Positions 7,801 through 16,568 are shown, counted from the first letter of the stretch. The stretch is 36,103 bases of DNA from Candidatus Microgenomatus sp. (GCA_020724555.1 DYGT01000005.1:3539-39641), one strand, 5' to 3'. Made by a program: numbers and translations. The notes: generated from the letters alone by a model not told the origin.

Positions 7801-8027
7801 ACAAAAACAAAGACAACAGGATGTCTCCTTTGGGTGCCGCAGCGATTGGCGCAGCGGTTGGAGCAGCGGCCGTGGTTTTGGCAAACGAAGACACCAGAAA
7901 CAAAATAAAAAACAAACTCAAAAACGCCAAGGAAAAAGCACAAGACAAAGCTGAAACAACCAAACAAAAAAGCAAAGATAAAGTTGCAAAAAAACTTGAA
8001 GAAGCACGGACGGCACTGGAAAAATAA
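7797..8027 (+). CDS. YtxH-like small protein
   Basis: The 76-residue protein has an alanine/glycine-rich hydrophobic segment near the N-terminus (about 11-29, GAAAIGAAVGAAAVV). A long Lys/Glu/Ala-rich helix follows (30-76) with repeats such as KNKLKNAKEKAQDKAE. This is the layout of YtxH-family general-stress proteins. GGGGGTGAT upstream of the ATG is a strong ribosome binding site inside the preceding gene. Its stop lies three bases from the stop of the convergent redoxin gene. Confidence 0.7.
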   Translation: MNKNKDNRMSPLGAAAIGAAVGAAAVVLANEDTRNKIKNKLKNAKEKAQDKAETTKQKSKDKVAKKLEEARTALEK

Positions 8028-8030
8028 AGT

Positions 8031-8603
8031 CTATAAAGGCTCGTTGCCCGGTTTCCATTTTATATCCGTGCCGTTTGCGGGTTTTTGGTTTTTACTTACT
8101 GCTTTTCCGGACAAAAGAGCGTCTATGGCGTCTCTTAAATCTTTACCGGTTACAGGTAAATCATTGCCCGGCCTGGCATCATCAAACTGGCCATGATAGG
8201 CAAGCTCACCTTTTTCATTAAACACAAAAAAATCAGGAGTATATATAACCGTATAATCCCGGGCAGTTTCCTGAGATTGGTCGTACAAGATGGGAAAATA
8301 AAAATTAAATTCTTCGGACATTTCCCGAAGCCCCCCGGGGGAATCTTCTTCGTAATTTTCTGCATCGTTTGAACTTATAGCAACGATTGATACACCCGAG
8401 CCTTCATAATAATCAGCCAATTTTGAAATCCCATCGCCTATGTGCTGGGTATAAGGATCCCCATGGGAAAGAAACATCACTAAAAGCACCTTTTCTTCCA
8501 AAAAATCTTCCAAAGTATAAAACTCGCCGGATTTAACATCCTGTAAATTAAATTCAGGCGCTTTTGTGCCCAAGGGCATAACTCCTTTATTTTTTTCTTC
8601 CAT
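8031..8603 (-). CDS. AhpC/TSA-type thioredoxin-fold protein lacking all cysteines
   Basis: The C-terminal three quarters match a peroxiredoxin-like family very well: PLGTKAPEFNLQDV, the VAISSNDAE loop, EEDSPGGL, PILYDQSQETA, TPDFFVFNEKGEL, GQFDDARPGND and IKWKPGNEP. In relatives the active site is F-x-C-N-H-C-P-Y-V. Here it reads FLSHGDPYT, so both cysteines are lost. The usual ACTPDFF and GCSIKWK cysteines are also replaced (IYTPDFF, GTDIKWK). The protein contains no cysteine at all, so thiol peroxidase or disulfide chemistry is ruled out by sequence. I chose the ATG at 8603, preceded by AAGGTG; a TTG at 8642 would add 13 residues. There is no signal peptide. Confidence 0.85.
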   Translation of the reverse strand: MEEKNKGVMPLGTKAPEFNLQDVKSGEFYTLEDFLEEKVLLVMFLSHGDPYTQHIGDGISKLADYYEGSGVSIVAISSNDAENYEEDSPGGLREMSEEFNFYFPILYDQSQETARDYTVIYTPDFFVFNEKGELAYHGQFDDARPGNDLPVTGKDLRDAIDALLSGKAVSKNQKPANGTDIKWKPGNEPL

Positions 8604-8694
8604 TTCTGATTTCACCTTATCCTTAACAGTGTCTTGAGTCAATGAAGAAAAATCAGCTCAAGATAATCACATCATGGTCCTGGCAATCATTTGT

Positions 8695-11430
8695 TTAGTC
8701 TGGTAACTGAGGATAATGGCACTTTTTCCATTTTTTACCGGAGCCACACCAGCAGGGGTCGTTCCTGCCGATTTTTTTAGTATTACCACCGGCTACGTCT
8801 TTAGGTGAAGTCCGCTTGATTAATGGCTCACCTGTTTGAGGCGTAGCATCGGCTGTGGTTTCTAAAAGCCCCATATTGTCGCGCTCATCTACATTGGTGC
8901 GTGCCTGCGCCAGGGGAATTTCGCTTGGCGCCCTGGCAACTGCGATCCTAAATATCCGGCGGGAAAGCTCCTCGTCAATCCTGTCCACTAAGCGCTCAAA
9001 AAGACCGTAAGCTTCGTTTTTAAATTCCACCAAAGGATCCCTTTGGCCGTAAGCCCGAAGCGTTATGCCTTCGCGAAGGCTGTCAATATGGTCAATGTGA
9101 TCGATCCAGAGGTGATCAATTGACCCCAAATACGCATATTTTTCAATACTGCGCATAACCTCTTCCCCCACCTGCTTTTCGCGGGCATTATAAGTGTCTT
9201 TAACCAAATTAACCAAAAATTCTCTTAACTTTTCTTTGTCTTTGATGCTCTCAAGCTTTGTGCGAAGATGACCACGGCTTTGCTCATCAAAAGGCAAGAT
9301 TTCCAGAAGTGACCCCATCAAGGTTTCGATCTGTGGTTTTTCTTCTTCTTCACTCCAGCTAACCAAAAGCATAAGATCTATCTGGTGCACCAATTTTTCC
9401 AATATTTCTTCTTTTAAGTTATTGCTTTTAAGGACTCGACGCCTGAGTGCATAAATTATTTCGCGCTGCTGGTTGGCGACATCATCGTATTCCACCAAGC
9501 GTTTGCGCATATCAAAATGAATGCCTTCTACTTTTGTCTGGGCTTGCTCAATTACCCTTGAAACCAGCTTGTTCTCAATAGGTTGGTCTTCGGGTAGCCT
9601 CAGGCGGCTCATGATGCCGCTAATTTTCTCTCCGCCAAAAATGCGCATCAGGTCATCTTCAAGTGAAAGATAAAAACGGCTGCTTCCGGGGTCTCCCTGG
9701 CGGCCGGAACGCCCACGCAATTGGTTATCAATACGGCGGCTTTCGTGCCTTTCGGTTCCTATAACATGAAGCCCTCCTGCCTTTATTACTTTATCGTGCT
9801 CTTTTTGCCACTCCACATATTCTTTTGATTTTTTCCATTTTTCCGTATCTACGCCGTCCGGCTTTTCGGGCTTGGAGCCACCCAAGACAATGTCCACACC
9901 ACGGCCGGCCATATTTGTGGCAACAGTAACCGCTCCCGGTTTTCCCGCGTCCGCAATAATCATAGCTTCGCGTTCGTGATTTTTGGCATTTAAGATATTA
10001 TGAGGAATTTTTCTATGCTTCAAAAGCTGGCCCACGACCTCGTTTTTTTCTATGGATGTTGTTCCCACCAAAATAGGTTGACCTTTGTTTCTGCGCGCCT
10101 CTATGTCGGCCACCAAAGCTCCATATTTAGCTCGAACGGTTTTATACACCATGTCACCATAGTCAATCCTTGCCACCGGCTCATTTGTGGGCACAACCAC
10201 CACGTCTAAGTTGTAGATTTTTTTAAATTCATCCGCTTCTGTGGCAGCCGTTGCGGTCATACCGGATAAAGTCTCATACATCCGAAAATAATTCTGAAAA
10301 GAAATGGTTGCCAGGGTTTTACTTTCCTGCTGGATGGGCACGCCTTCTTTTGCCTCCACGGCTTGGTGAAGTCCGTCCGACCAGCGCCTCCCGGGCATCA
10401 AACGGCCGGTAAACTCATCGACAATCACCACTTCACCGTCTTTTACCACATACTGCTGGTCGCGGTGGTAAAGCGTTTTGGCACGAAGAGCGTTTTCAAT
10501 GTGGTGGATAGATTCAAAATCTTTTTCATACAAGTTATCAACTCCCAAAATTTTTTCTACTTTGGCTATCCCGTGCTCGGTCAGGGTTGCCGAACGGCTT
10601 TTTTCGTCAATAGTAAAGTCAGTATCCTGGTTTAGGTTTCCTACAACTTCCGCGAAGCGGTAATATTTATCCGTTGGATCCGTATCCGGAGCCGAAATGA
10701 TAAGAGGCGTTCTTGCTTCGTCTATTAATATAGAGTCTACCTCGTCAACTATGGCAAAATAATGCCCGCGCTGGACCATTTGCTCCAAAGCACTAACCAT
10801 ATTATCGCGCAAATAATCAAACCCATATTCGTTGTTTGTACCATAAGTTATGTCTGCCTCATAAGCTTGCTTGCGGCTCACCGGTTTTAGATGCTCGAGG
10901 CGCTCATCTCCATGGCTTTTATCCGAGTACTCGGGGTCATACAAATAACTTTTTTGTTCACCGGCAATGACGCCTGTTGCTAACCCGCAGTAAGCAAAGG
11001 CAAGTGCGTTCCAACCGGCATCGCGGCGGGCAAGATAATCGTTAACGGTTACTAAATGTACACCTTTTTCGGGCAAAGCCCGAAGGTACAAAGGAAAAAT
11101 GGCGGACAGAGTTTTTCCTTCTCCTGTTTTCTGCTCCACTACCTTGCCTTCAAACAAAGCCACAGCAGCCATCAGCTGAACGTCATAAGCCCGCATCCCA
11201 ATGGTGCGCCTTGCTGCCTCTCGCATTAAGGCATAAGCTTCGGGAAGCAAACTTTCCAGTTTTTCGCCTTTTTTTAAGCGTTTTTTAAAAGTATCGGTCT
11301 TTTGTGTAAAATCTTTTTCTTTGTATTTTTTAACTTTGGGCTCAAGCTTATTTATCGCATCAACAATTTTTTGCAGACGGTTAAGCTCCCTTTGATTAAG
11401 GTCCAATACTTTAGTAAAAATATTAAGCAT
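8695..11430 (-). CDS. secA: Preprotein translocase ATPase SecA
   Basis: SecA is the motor that drives unfolded preproteins through the SecYEG channel. The 911-residue protein has the complete layout: nucleotide-binding fold 1 with GEGKT and Walker B DEVDS, a preprotein cross-linking domain, fold 2 with the conserved GTERHESRRIDNQLRGRSGRQG block, the helical scaffold/wing and a C-terminal SEC-C zinc-binding motif (CWCGSGKKWKKCH). The zinc motif normally contacts SecB or the ribosome. The gene stands alone, with its own promoter. Confidence 0.98.
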   Translation of the reverse strand: MLNIFTKVLDLNQRELNRLQKIVDAINKLEPKVKKYKEKDFTQKTDTFKKRLKKGEKLESLLPEAYALMREAARRTIGMRAYDVQLMAAVALFEGKVVEQKTGEGKTLSAIFPLYLRALPEKGVHLVTVNDYLARRDAGWNALAFAYCGLATGVIAGEQKSYLYDPEYSDKSHGDERLEHLKPVSRKQAYEADITYGTNNEYGFDYLRDNMVSALEQMVQRGHYFAIVDEVDSILIDEARTPLIISAPDTDPTDKYYRFAEVVGNLNQDTDFTIDEKSRSATLTEHGIAKVEKILGVDNLYEKDFESIHHIENALRAKTLYHRDQQYVVKDGEVVIVDEFTGRLMPGRRWSDGLHQAVEAKEGVPIQQESKTLATISFQNYFRMYETLSGMTATAATEADEFKKIYNLDVVVVPTNEPVARIDYGDMVYKTVRAKYGALVADIEARRNKGQPILVGTTSIEKNEVVGQLLKHRKIPHNILNAKNHEREAMIIADAGKPGAVTVATNMAGRGVDIVLGGSKPEKPDGVDTEKWKKSKEYVEWQKEHDKVIKAGGLHVIGTERHESRRIDNQLRGRSGRQGDPGSSRFYLSLEDDLMRIFGGEKISGIMSRLRLPEDQPIENKLVSRVIEQAQTKVEGIHFDMRKRLVEYDDVANQQREIIYALRRRVLKSNNLKEEILEKLVHQIDLMLLVSWSEEEEKPQIETLMGSLLEILPFDEQSRGHLRTKLESIKDKEKLREFLVNLVKDTYNAREKQVGEEVMRSIEKYAYLGSIDHLWIDHIDHIDSLREGITLRAYGQRDPLVEFKNEAYGLFERLVDRIDEELSRRIFRIAVARAPSEIPLAQARTNVDERDNMGLLETTADATPQTGEPLIKRTSPKDVAGGNTKKIGRNDPCWCGSGKKWKKCHYPQLPD

Positions 11431-11436
11431 CCCTCT

Positions 11437-11445
11437 ATTGTAGCA
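11437..11445 (-). promoter_or_regulatory. Extended -10 promoter of secA
   Basis: TGCTACAAT on the minus strand ends six bases before the secA ATG. The intervening AGAGGG could serve as a ribosome binding site only if transcription started further upstream; otherwise the message is leaderless. Confidence 0.6.
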
Positions 11446-11498
11446 AAGCAGACAATTTTATTGAAACGAACCAGCAAAAACATATTGTCAAAGCGCAA

Positions 11499-11514
11499 GT
11501 ATTAGGTATAAAAT
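11499..11514 (+). promoter_or_regulatory. Probable -10 region of the bactofilin-like gene
   Basis: GTATAAAAT lies about 12 to 15 bases before the ATG at 11527, with TTGTCA about 16 bases further upstream. This gives a short leader without a clear ribosome binding site. Limits are approximate. Confidence 0.4.
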
Positions 11515-11526
11515 AAATTAAGTACC

Positions 11527-12657
11527 ATGAAAAAATTATTATTAGTGCTTGTTTTTTCACTTTTTATAAGTTTTCCTTTTATAAGTTTTCCTTTATTAAT
11601 CCCCAATTTTACCCTGGCAGCCAATGGAGAAGTGCAAAAAACAGTAGTTGTTTCCGAAGATGAGGTGATTGAGGGAAATTACTATGCAGGCGGGGATATT
11701 GTTGAAATATCAGGCACCATAAATGGCGATGCTTATGTAGCGGCCGGTCAAATCATCGTAAGCGGAACAATAAACGGGGACTTAATTGCAGCCGGTGGAA
11801 GCATTAACATTTCCGGCGAGATTACGGATGATGTAAGGATTGCCGGGGGTAATCTTTTTATAAACGGCATTATCGGTGATGATGTCTCAATGGCAGGCGG
11901 AGAAATAAACATCTCAGATATTGCAATCATAAGCGGAGGTGCCCAAGCAGCCGGTGGGAATATCCTGCACGCGGGTTCAATTGGAGAAGAATTTAAAGCC
12001 GCGGGCGGTTTGATAAGTTTAAGCTCCACCGCTCATATCGGCGGCAATTTTGATTACTTGAGTGAGGCTAGTGCAAATGTATCCGAAGGCGCAACCGTTG
12101 AAGGCACAACCAACAAAAACCAAGGGGGGCCGAATTACGCTTCTACACAAAAAGCTTTTGCAAGTATGTTCAGGGCGATCAGCGCTTTTGTGAGCATCAG
12201 CGGAATTATAACTTTTTTGGTGCTGGGCTTTTTGGTCATAAAATTTGCCCCAAACTACACCGACCGCGCCACAAATGTAATCCAAAACCAAACTCTCAGG
12301 TCGTTTTTAGTCGGCCTTCTTGCCATGATAATTACCCCTGTTTTGTTCATCATACTCACGCTTACTTTAGTTGGTTTTCCGCTTGGATTAATAATGCTTT
12401 TTATAGGATTTTTATATCTCATGTTTGGAAAAATTTATGTCCTTACCGCAATCGGGCAACGAATATTGGGTTATCGCCAAAAATCTCCAACTCCGCTCGT
12501 GGCCTTTTTCTTGGGCATGGTTTTGTATTCATTGGTGATGGCAATTCCGGTGATAAACATACTCATCAAATTTTTAGTTTTAACAATCGGTATGGGTGCA
12601 GCCCTTATTAAAGAAGCCAATACAATCCGTTTAGCAAAAAAGGAAAAAGTGATTTAA
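11527..12657 (+). CDS. Exported bactofilin-like beta-helix protein with C-terminal membrane domain
   Basis: The product has 376 residues: a signal peptide (about 1-32), a right-handed beta-helix-like region (about 45-195) and a polytopic membrane region (about 210-365) with four helices. The repeat region has turns of the form GDxxxAGGxIxISGxI (for example GDAYVAAGQIIVSGTI and GDLIAAGGSINISGEI). These resemble polymer-forming bactofilin repeats. Cytoplasmic bactofilins lack such a signal peptide and membrane part, so here the repeats should face outside. The role is unknown; a scaffold or sensor at the envelope is a guess. It starts a two-gene unit with the PspC gene four bases downstream. 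Confidence 0.75.
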   Translation: MKKLLLVLVFSLFISFPFISFPLLIPNFTLAANGEVQKTVVVSEDEVIEGNYYAGGDIVEISGTINGDAYVAAGQIIVSGTINGDLIAAGGSINISGEITDDVRIAGGNLFINGIIGDDVSMAGGEINISDIAIISGGAQAAGGNILHAGSIGEEFKAAGGLISLSSTAHIGGNFDYLSEASANVSEGATVEGTTNKNQGGPNYASTQKAFASMFRAISAFVSISGIITFLVLGFLVIKFAPNYTDRATNVIQNQTLRSFLVGLLAMIITPVLFIILTLTLVGFPLGLIMLFIGFLYLMFGKIYVLTAIGQRILGYRQKSPTPLVAFFLGMVLYSLVMAIPVINILIKFLVLTIGMGAALIKEANTIRLAKKEKVI

Positions 12658-12661
12658 GCCT

Positions 12662-13129
12662 ATGGCCGCAAAAACTAAAAGTGCAAAGCCTTCAACCGGT
12701 CCAAAGCTTTTGTACAGGTCCGAGACCGATCGCATTATCGGGGGCGTTGCCGGAGGATTGGCTGAATATCTGGAAATAGACGCAACACTCATCCGCTTGG
12801 CTTTTATACTAATAACCTTCGCCGGCGGCTCCGGAATATTAATTTACCTCATTTTGTGGCTCATAATCCCAAGCCGGGCAAATATAGATAAAAAAGGCGA
12901 AGATAGGGTAAAATTAAACGCCGCTGAAATGCGGGACCGCGCAAATGAATTTTCCCAAAACCTAAAACACGACAACCGTGTTGGGGGAAGAAGGATCGTT
13001 GGATTTATACTCCTTACGCTTGGATTAACATTTCTCCTCCAAAACTTTAATATCCTTCCCTTTATTGATTTATCCAAATTTTGGCCTTTAATTTTGATAA
13101 TTTTGGGGCTTGCCATTCTCAGCCGCTAG
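12662..13129 (+). CDS. PspC-domain membrane protein
   Basis: The 155-residue protein has a PspC domain (about 15-75) with the typical LYRSETDRIIGGVAGGLAEY motif and a hydrophobic helix. It ends with two further membrane helices that resemble the LiaF/LiaI-type membrane module. PspC proteins sense or respond to envelope stress. It lies directly after the bactofilin-like gene and is probably co-transcribed. Its TAG stop shares the palindrome CTAG (13126-13129) with the stop of the convergent methyltransferase gene. Confidence 0.88.
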   Translation: MAAKTKSAKPSTGPKLLYRSETDRIIGGVAGGLAEYLEIDATLIRLAFILITFAGGSGILIYLILWLIIPSRANIDKKGEDRVKLNAAEMRDRANEFSQNLKHDNRVGGRRIVGFILLTLGLTFLLQNFNILPFIDLSKFWPLILIILGLAILSR

Positions 13130-13776
13130 ACAGCCTTACAAATAAACATCAAGTTAGCCTCCGGATAAAAGCGGTCAATCTTAAACCCTACTTTTTTTAA
13201 AACCTTTTCAAACGCGAGCGCCTCTTTTCTTTTTTCACCATAATAAGTGCGGTTAAACACTGCAATTCCTCCCTTATCCACGAGTTTTTTTACCTTCCCG
13301 GTAAATTCCTCAGTAGAAAACTGCTGCGGCACCTCCGTGCCGACATATATATCCACACAAACAAGGCCATACTTATTTTGTGTCTTATTGACAAAATCCC
13401 AAGCGTCACCAAGGATTATTTTTACTTTTTTATCATCCAAACCTAAATATTTTTTCCCCAAAATAACTATATCAGGGTCAATCTCCACTCCGGTTATTTC
13501 GGCATTTGGCCAATACTTATTAACAATATTGGCAATTGAGCCACCCCCAAGACCCAGTATTAAACAATTTTCAATCGATAGACCACCTTTTTTTAAATGC
13601 TTAAACGTAGACTGCCAGACTTTGTGGGCGACCCCCCCGGATTGGGTGATGTTGCCGGCAACGATATGCGGCCCCCAGGCCAAGTCGCGCCAAACTTCAA
13701 GCTTGCCATTATAACGAGACTGCCTTGTTTCCAACAGCAGCCTTCCCGCCAAAAAATCAAGTAAATTATTTGCCAT
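13126..13776 (-). CDS. Spermidine-synthase-like SAM-dependent methyltransferase
   Basis: The product is a Rossmann-fold protein of 216 residues. The SAM-binding loop reads LILGLGGGSIANI and is followed by the acidic strand end TGVEIDPDIV. After that come ILGDAWDFV and CVDIYVG. These match the spermidine synthase/methyltransferase family, but the N-terminal tetramerisation part is short, and a polyamine substrate cannot be claimed. The ATG at 13776 is chosen because TAAAAT lies seven bases upstream. A TTG six codons earlier would overlap that box. Confidence 0.75.
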   Translation of the reverse strand: MANNLLDFLAGRLLLETRQSRYNGKLEVWRDLAWGPHIVAGNITQSGGVAHKVWQSTFKHLKKGGLSIENCLILGLGGGSIANIVNKYWPNAEITGVEIDPDIVILGKKYLGLDDKKVKIILGDAWDFVNKTQNKYGLVCVDIYVGTEVPQQFSTEEFTGKVKKLVDKGGIAVFNRTYYGEKRKEALAFEKVLKKVGFKIDRFYPEANLMFICKAV

Positions 13777-13783
13777 ACCCCTT

Positions 13784-13789
13784 ATTTTA
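13784..13789 (-). promoter_or_regulatory. -10 box of the methyltransferase gene
   Basis: TAAAAT on the minus strand, seven bases before the ATG at 13776. AAGGGGT between them could act as a ribosome binding site if transcription begins earlier. Confidence 0.4.
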
Positions 13790-13842
13790 CACAAAAAACA
13801 AAAACCGGTTGATATAAATATTTATGCTTTTTTTATTCATAC

Positions 13843-13871
13843 TTTACTTGTCATTAAATTCCAAATAAAAT
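13843..13871 (+). promoter_or_regulatory. Promoter of rarA
   Basis: TTTACT (13843-13848), a 17-base spacer and TAAAAT (13866-13871). The ATG of rarA follows after six bases, so the predicted first base of the message is the start codon. Confidence 0.5.
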
Positions 13872-13877
13872 GCGAAT

Positions 13878-15041
13878 ATGAATACCCCGCTTGCGGATAC
13901 CCTCCGCCCTAAAAACTTAAAAGATTTTGTTGGCCAAAGCCACCTTGTGGGTAAGGGCAAAATAATTAACCAATTAATTTTGGCTGCCAAACAAGCTCAT
14001 GGGCAGGAGTTTCCCTCTATTATTTTCTGGGGTCCGCCAGGAGTGGGTAAAACCACGCTTGCCCGTATAATTGCCAGTGAGCTAAAACTTGAATACCACG
14101 AATTTTCAGCAGTAAATACCTTAAGCAAAGATATCCAAAAACTTATCTCCACGCCCTCTCGGTTACTGATTTTTCTCGATGAAATCCACCGCTGGAATAA
14201 AGCTCAACAAGACAAGCTATTGCCGCATGTGGAATCCGGAAAAATAATTCTAATCGGGGCAACTACCGAAAACCCCAGCTTTTCCGTAATTGCCCCGCTT
14301 CTTTCCCGTAGCCGGGTATTTACTTTAAAACAACTTTCGGCGGCAGAATTAACTGAAATACTGGATCGAGGGCTTAAAAAGCTAAAGCGAAAAATTAAAA
14401 AAAATGCCAGAGAATTTATATTGGAATCAAGCAACGGCGACGCCCGCATACTTCTGACAACGCTTGAAATTGCTGCTTCTTTGACTGACAAAACCATTTT
14501 AGATATTTCAAACGCAGAAGCCGCCCTTCAACGGAGAGCCTTGAGTTTTGACAAACATGGAGAGGAATTTTACAACGTAATTTCGGCATTTATAAAATCA
14601 ATGCGCGCGGGACAAGTAGATGCAACCCTTTACTACCTTGCCCGCATGATCGAGGCCGGGCAAGACCCCCTTTATATTGCCCGCCGTATGGTTGTGTTTG
14701 CCAGTGAAGACATTGGTCTGGCCCAACCTACAGCCCTGGTTGTTGCCAATGAAGTTTTTCGCGCCTGCGAAACCATCGGTTACCCGGAGTGCGCCATAAA
14801 CCTTGCCCATGGAGCAGCCTATCTGACAAATGCAAAAAAGGATAGAAGCGCCTACAACGCATATTTCGCTGCTGTGGATGACGTTCATAAATTCGGCAAC
14901 CTACCAGTGCCTATTAAAATCCGAAACGCTCCTACAAAATTTATGAAAAGCGAAGGTTATGGCAAAGGTTACCAAAAATATGATAAAGAAAGCTACTTAC
15001 CGGATAAAATAAAAAACAAAAAGTATTTTAATAATGGATAA
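13878..15041 (+). CDS. rarA: Replication-associated recombination protein A (RarA/MgsA), AAA+ ATPase
   Basis: RarA acts at stalled replication forks. The 387-residue protein starts with the family's N-terminal LADTLRPKNLKDFVGQSHLVG. Walker A is GPPGVGKTT (52-60), Walker B is LLIFLDEIHR (96-105) and sensor 1 is GATTENPSF (127-135). The C-terminal tetramerisation/MgsA domain includes ISAFIKSMRAGQVDATLYYLARM. It is somewhat shorter than typical 420-440-residue homologues. It overlaps the downstream glycosylase gene by eight bases, so the pair is a DNA repair operon. Confidence 0.95.
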   Translation: MNTPLADTLRPKNLKDFVGQSHLVGKGKIINQLILAAKQAHGQEFPSIIFWGPPGVGKTTLARIIASELKLEYHEFSAVNTLSKDIQKLISTPSRLLIFLDEIHRWNKAQQDKLLPHVESGKIILIGATTENPSFSVIAPLLSRSRVFTLKQLSAAELTEILDRGLKKLKRKIKKNAREFILESSNGDARILLTTLEIAASLTDKTILDISNAEAALQRRALSFDKHGEEFYNVISAFIKSMRAGQVDATLYYLARMIEAGQDPLYIARRMVVFASEDIGLAQPTALVVANEVFRACETIGYPECAINLAHGAAYLTNAKKDRSAYNAYFAAVDDVHKFGNLPVPIKIRNAPTKFMKSEGYGKGYQKYDKESYLPDKIKNKKYFNNG

Positions 15042-15663
15042 TACAAAAATAATTTTTGATCATTTTAAAAAAGCTGATCCAATTATTTACAAAGCCATGC
15101 ATTCAGTTGACTTTGATAAGTGGTTAATGCCCAACAAAAATCCCAGCGGACAAACTTATTTCCAAGAGCTTTGTTTAAACATCATCGGGCAGCAGTTGTC
15201 CAACAAGGCCGCAAAAAAGATATCTGCTCGGTTTTTATATTACCTGGGCGACCCTCTTTCAGCGCCAAAGCTTGCAAAAACAAAAGATCAAAATCTCCGG
15301 AATATCGGACTTTCCTGGGCAAAAGCCAACTACGTTAAAAATATAGCCAAGGCGTACCTGGACGGTAGTGTGGAATTTGAAAATTTCACTAACATGGATA
15401 ATATAGAAATAATTAATGAGCTAATTACAATTAAAGGAGTGGGGCCATGGACGGCAGAGATGTTTCTAATTTTTACCCTTAAACGTGAGGATGTTTTTTC
15501 CAACGGCGATCTGGGGCTTAAAAAAGGCTTAGCAAAACTGTATGGACTGAATACTATTAATTCGGATAAAATAAAAACCATTACAGAGAAATGGATACCA
15601 TACCGTACTTATGGCTCAATCACCCTCTGGCACAGCCTTGAAAATGAAGTCCCCGTGGGCTAA
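15034..15663 (+). CDS. AlkA-type DNA-3-methyladenine glycosylase (HhH-GPD)
   Basis: The 209-residue protein of the HhH-GPD superfamily removes alkylated bases in base-excision repair. The N-terminal helix block IIGQQLSNKAAKKISARF is typical of AlkA-like enzymes. The helix-hairpin-helix is ITIKGVGPWTAEM (131-143), and the catalytic aspartate is D159 in FSNGDLGL. No iron-sulfur cysteine cluster is present. It is translationally coupled to rarA. The last codons and the stop form part of a terminator hairpin. Confidence 0.88.
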   Translation: MDNTKIIFDHFKKADPIIYKAMHSVDFDKWLMPNKNPSGQTYFQELCLNIIGQQLSNKAAKKISARFLYYLGDPLSAPKLAKTKDQNLRNIGLSWAKANYVKNIAKAYLDGSVEFENFTNMDNIEIINELITIKGVGPWTAEMFLIFTLKREDVFSNGDLGLKKGLAKLYGLNTINSDKIKTITEKWIPYRTYGSITLWHSLENEVPVG

Positions 15664-15677
15664 CAGCCCACGGTTTT
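15653..15677 (+). terminator. Terminator whose loop contains the stop codon
   Basis: A perfect 9-bp stem CCGTGGGCT / AGCCCACGG with loop AAC is followed by TTTT. The TAA stop of the glycosylase gene straddles the stem and loop (15661-15663). Confidence 0.75.
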
Positions 15678-15714
15678 AGGTCTAAACCAGACTACATTTT
15701 TGTGTCCAATTTAT

Positions 15715-15741
15715 CCGTGGACTAAAGTTCACGGTTTTTTT
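15715..15741 (+). terminator. Second terminator, similar in sequence to the first
   Basis: CCGTGGACT / AGTTCACGG (one G-T pair) is followed by seven Ts. Stem and tail resemble the first terminator, suggesting a duplication. It insulates the next gene. Confidence 0.7.
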
Positions 15742-15769
15742 GAATACTTAAATAAATAAAACGATTTTT

Positions 15770-15778
15770 TGCTATAAT
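15770..15778 (+). promoter_or_regulatory. Extended -10 promoter of the EEP-family gene
   Basis: TGCTATAAT is a perfect extended -10 (TGn plus consensus TATAAT). The ATG at 15787 is eight bases downstream, with no ribosome binding site. Confidence 0.7.
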
Positions 15779-15786
15779 TAAGCCCT

Positions 15787-16527
15787 ATGGAAATAACAAT
15801 TCTGAATGCCAACCTTTGGCTTTTGCCCCCACCTGCTGCCATTGACAACAATAAGCGCCTTTTTAATCTTATAAAACTTATAAAAAAATACTCACCCGAT
15901 GTTATTAATCTGCAGGAAATTTGGCTTAATAAATATACAAATATCCTGAAGCTAAATTTGCCTGATTATTATTTAATAAAACCTAAATCTTTTTTTATAA
16001 ACAAATCCGGTCTTGTAACTTTGACCAAATTCAAACCACTAAACACCTCCTTTAGCCAATACCCTAAACACAAAGATTTTGATGCCGTTGAAAAGGTAGC
16101 ATCCAAAGGATACCTTAAAACTACGTTCCAAAAAGAGGATAAAGAGATTACGCTTATCAACACTCACATTTACGAAACCCTTGAGCAGGTAAAGCTTAAA
16201 ATAAAATTCGGCCAGATAAAACACCTTCTTAAAAAGACACTTGAACACAACCCGACTATCGTTGCCGGGGATTTTAACGCAGATACTTTTAATCTACCGA
16301 AAGGGTTTAAAAACTTAACGGCAGAGGATACTCATAAACCAACCTACAGTCTCAAAAATAAATATGCCAACATCTTAATTAACGGCATCATGAATAGGCA
16401 CGGAGTCCACTACGAAAAACCAGATTATGTTTTTGCCAATATCAAAGGCGCTAATATAAAATCTCAGGTCATAAAAAACCCCTTAATTTCCGATCACTAC
16501 CCAATTTTTGCGAAGATAACTTTTTAA
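15787..16527 (+). CDS. Endonuclease/exonuclease/phosphatase (EEP) family protein
   Basis: The 246-residue protein shows the whole EEP metal-phosphohydrolase signature: N9 in LNANLW, Q43-E44 in NLQEIW, NTH (125-127), GDFN (161-164), PDYVF (212-216) and SDHYP (235-239). These bind a divalent metal and hydrolyse a phosphodiester or phosphate monoester. The substrate (DNA, nucleotide or phospholipid head group) cannot be told from sequence. There is no signal peptide, so it acts in the cytoplasm. It is a single-gene unit after two terminators. Confidence 0.85.
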   Translation: MEITILNANLWLLPPPAAIDNNKRLFNLIKLIKKYSPDVINLQEIWLNKYTNILKLNLPDYYLIKPKSFFINKSGLVTLTKFKPLNTSFSQYPKHKDFDAVEKVASKGYLKTTFQKEDKEITLINTHIYETLEQVKLKIKFGQIKHLLKKTLEHNPTIVAGDFNADTFNLPKGFKNLTAEDTHKPTYSLKNKYANILINGIMNRHGVHYEKPDYVFANIKGANIKSQVIKNPLISDHYPIFAKITF

Positions 16528-16568
16528 CAGCTTCTGAATTTTTTTGAGATTTTTTCTATATAGAAGAC

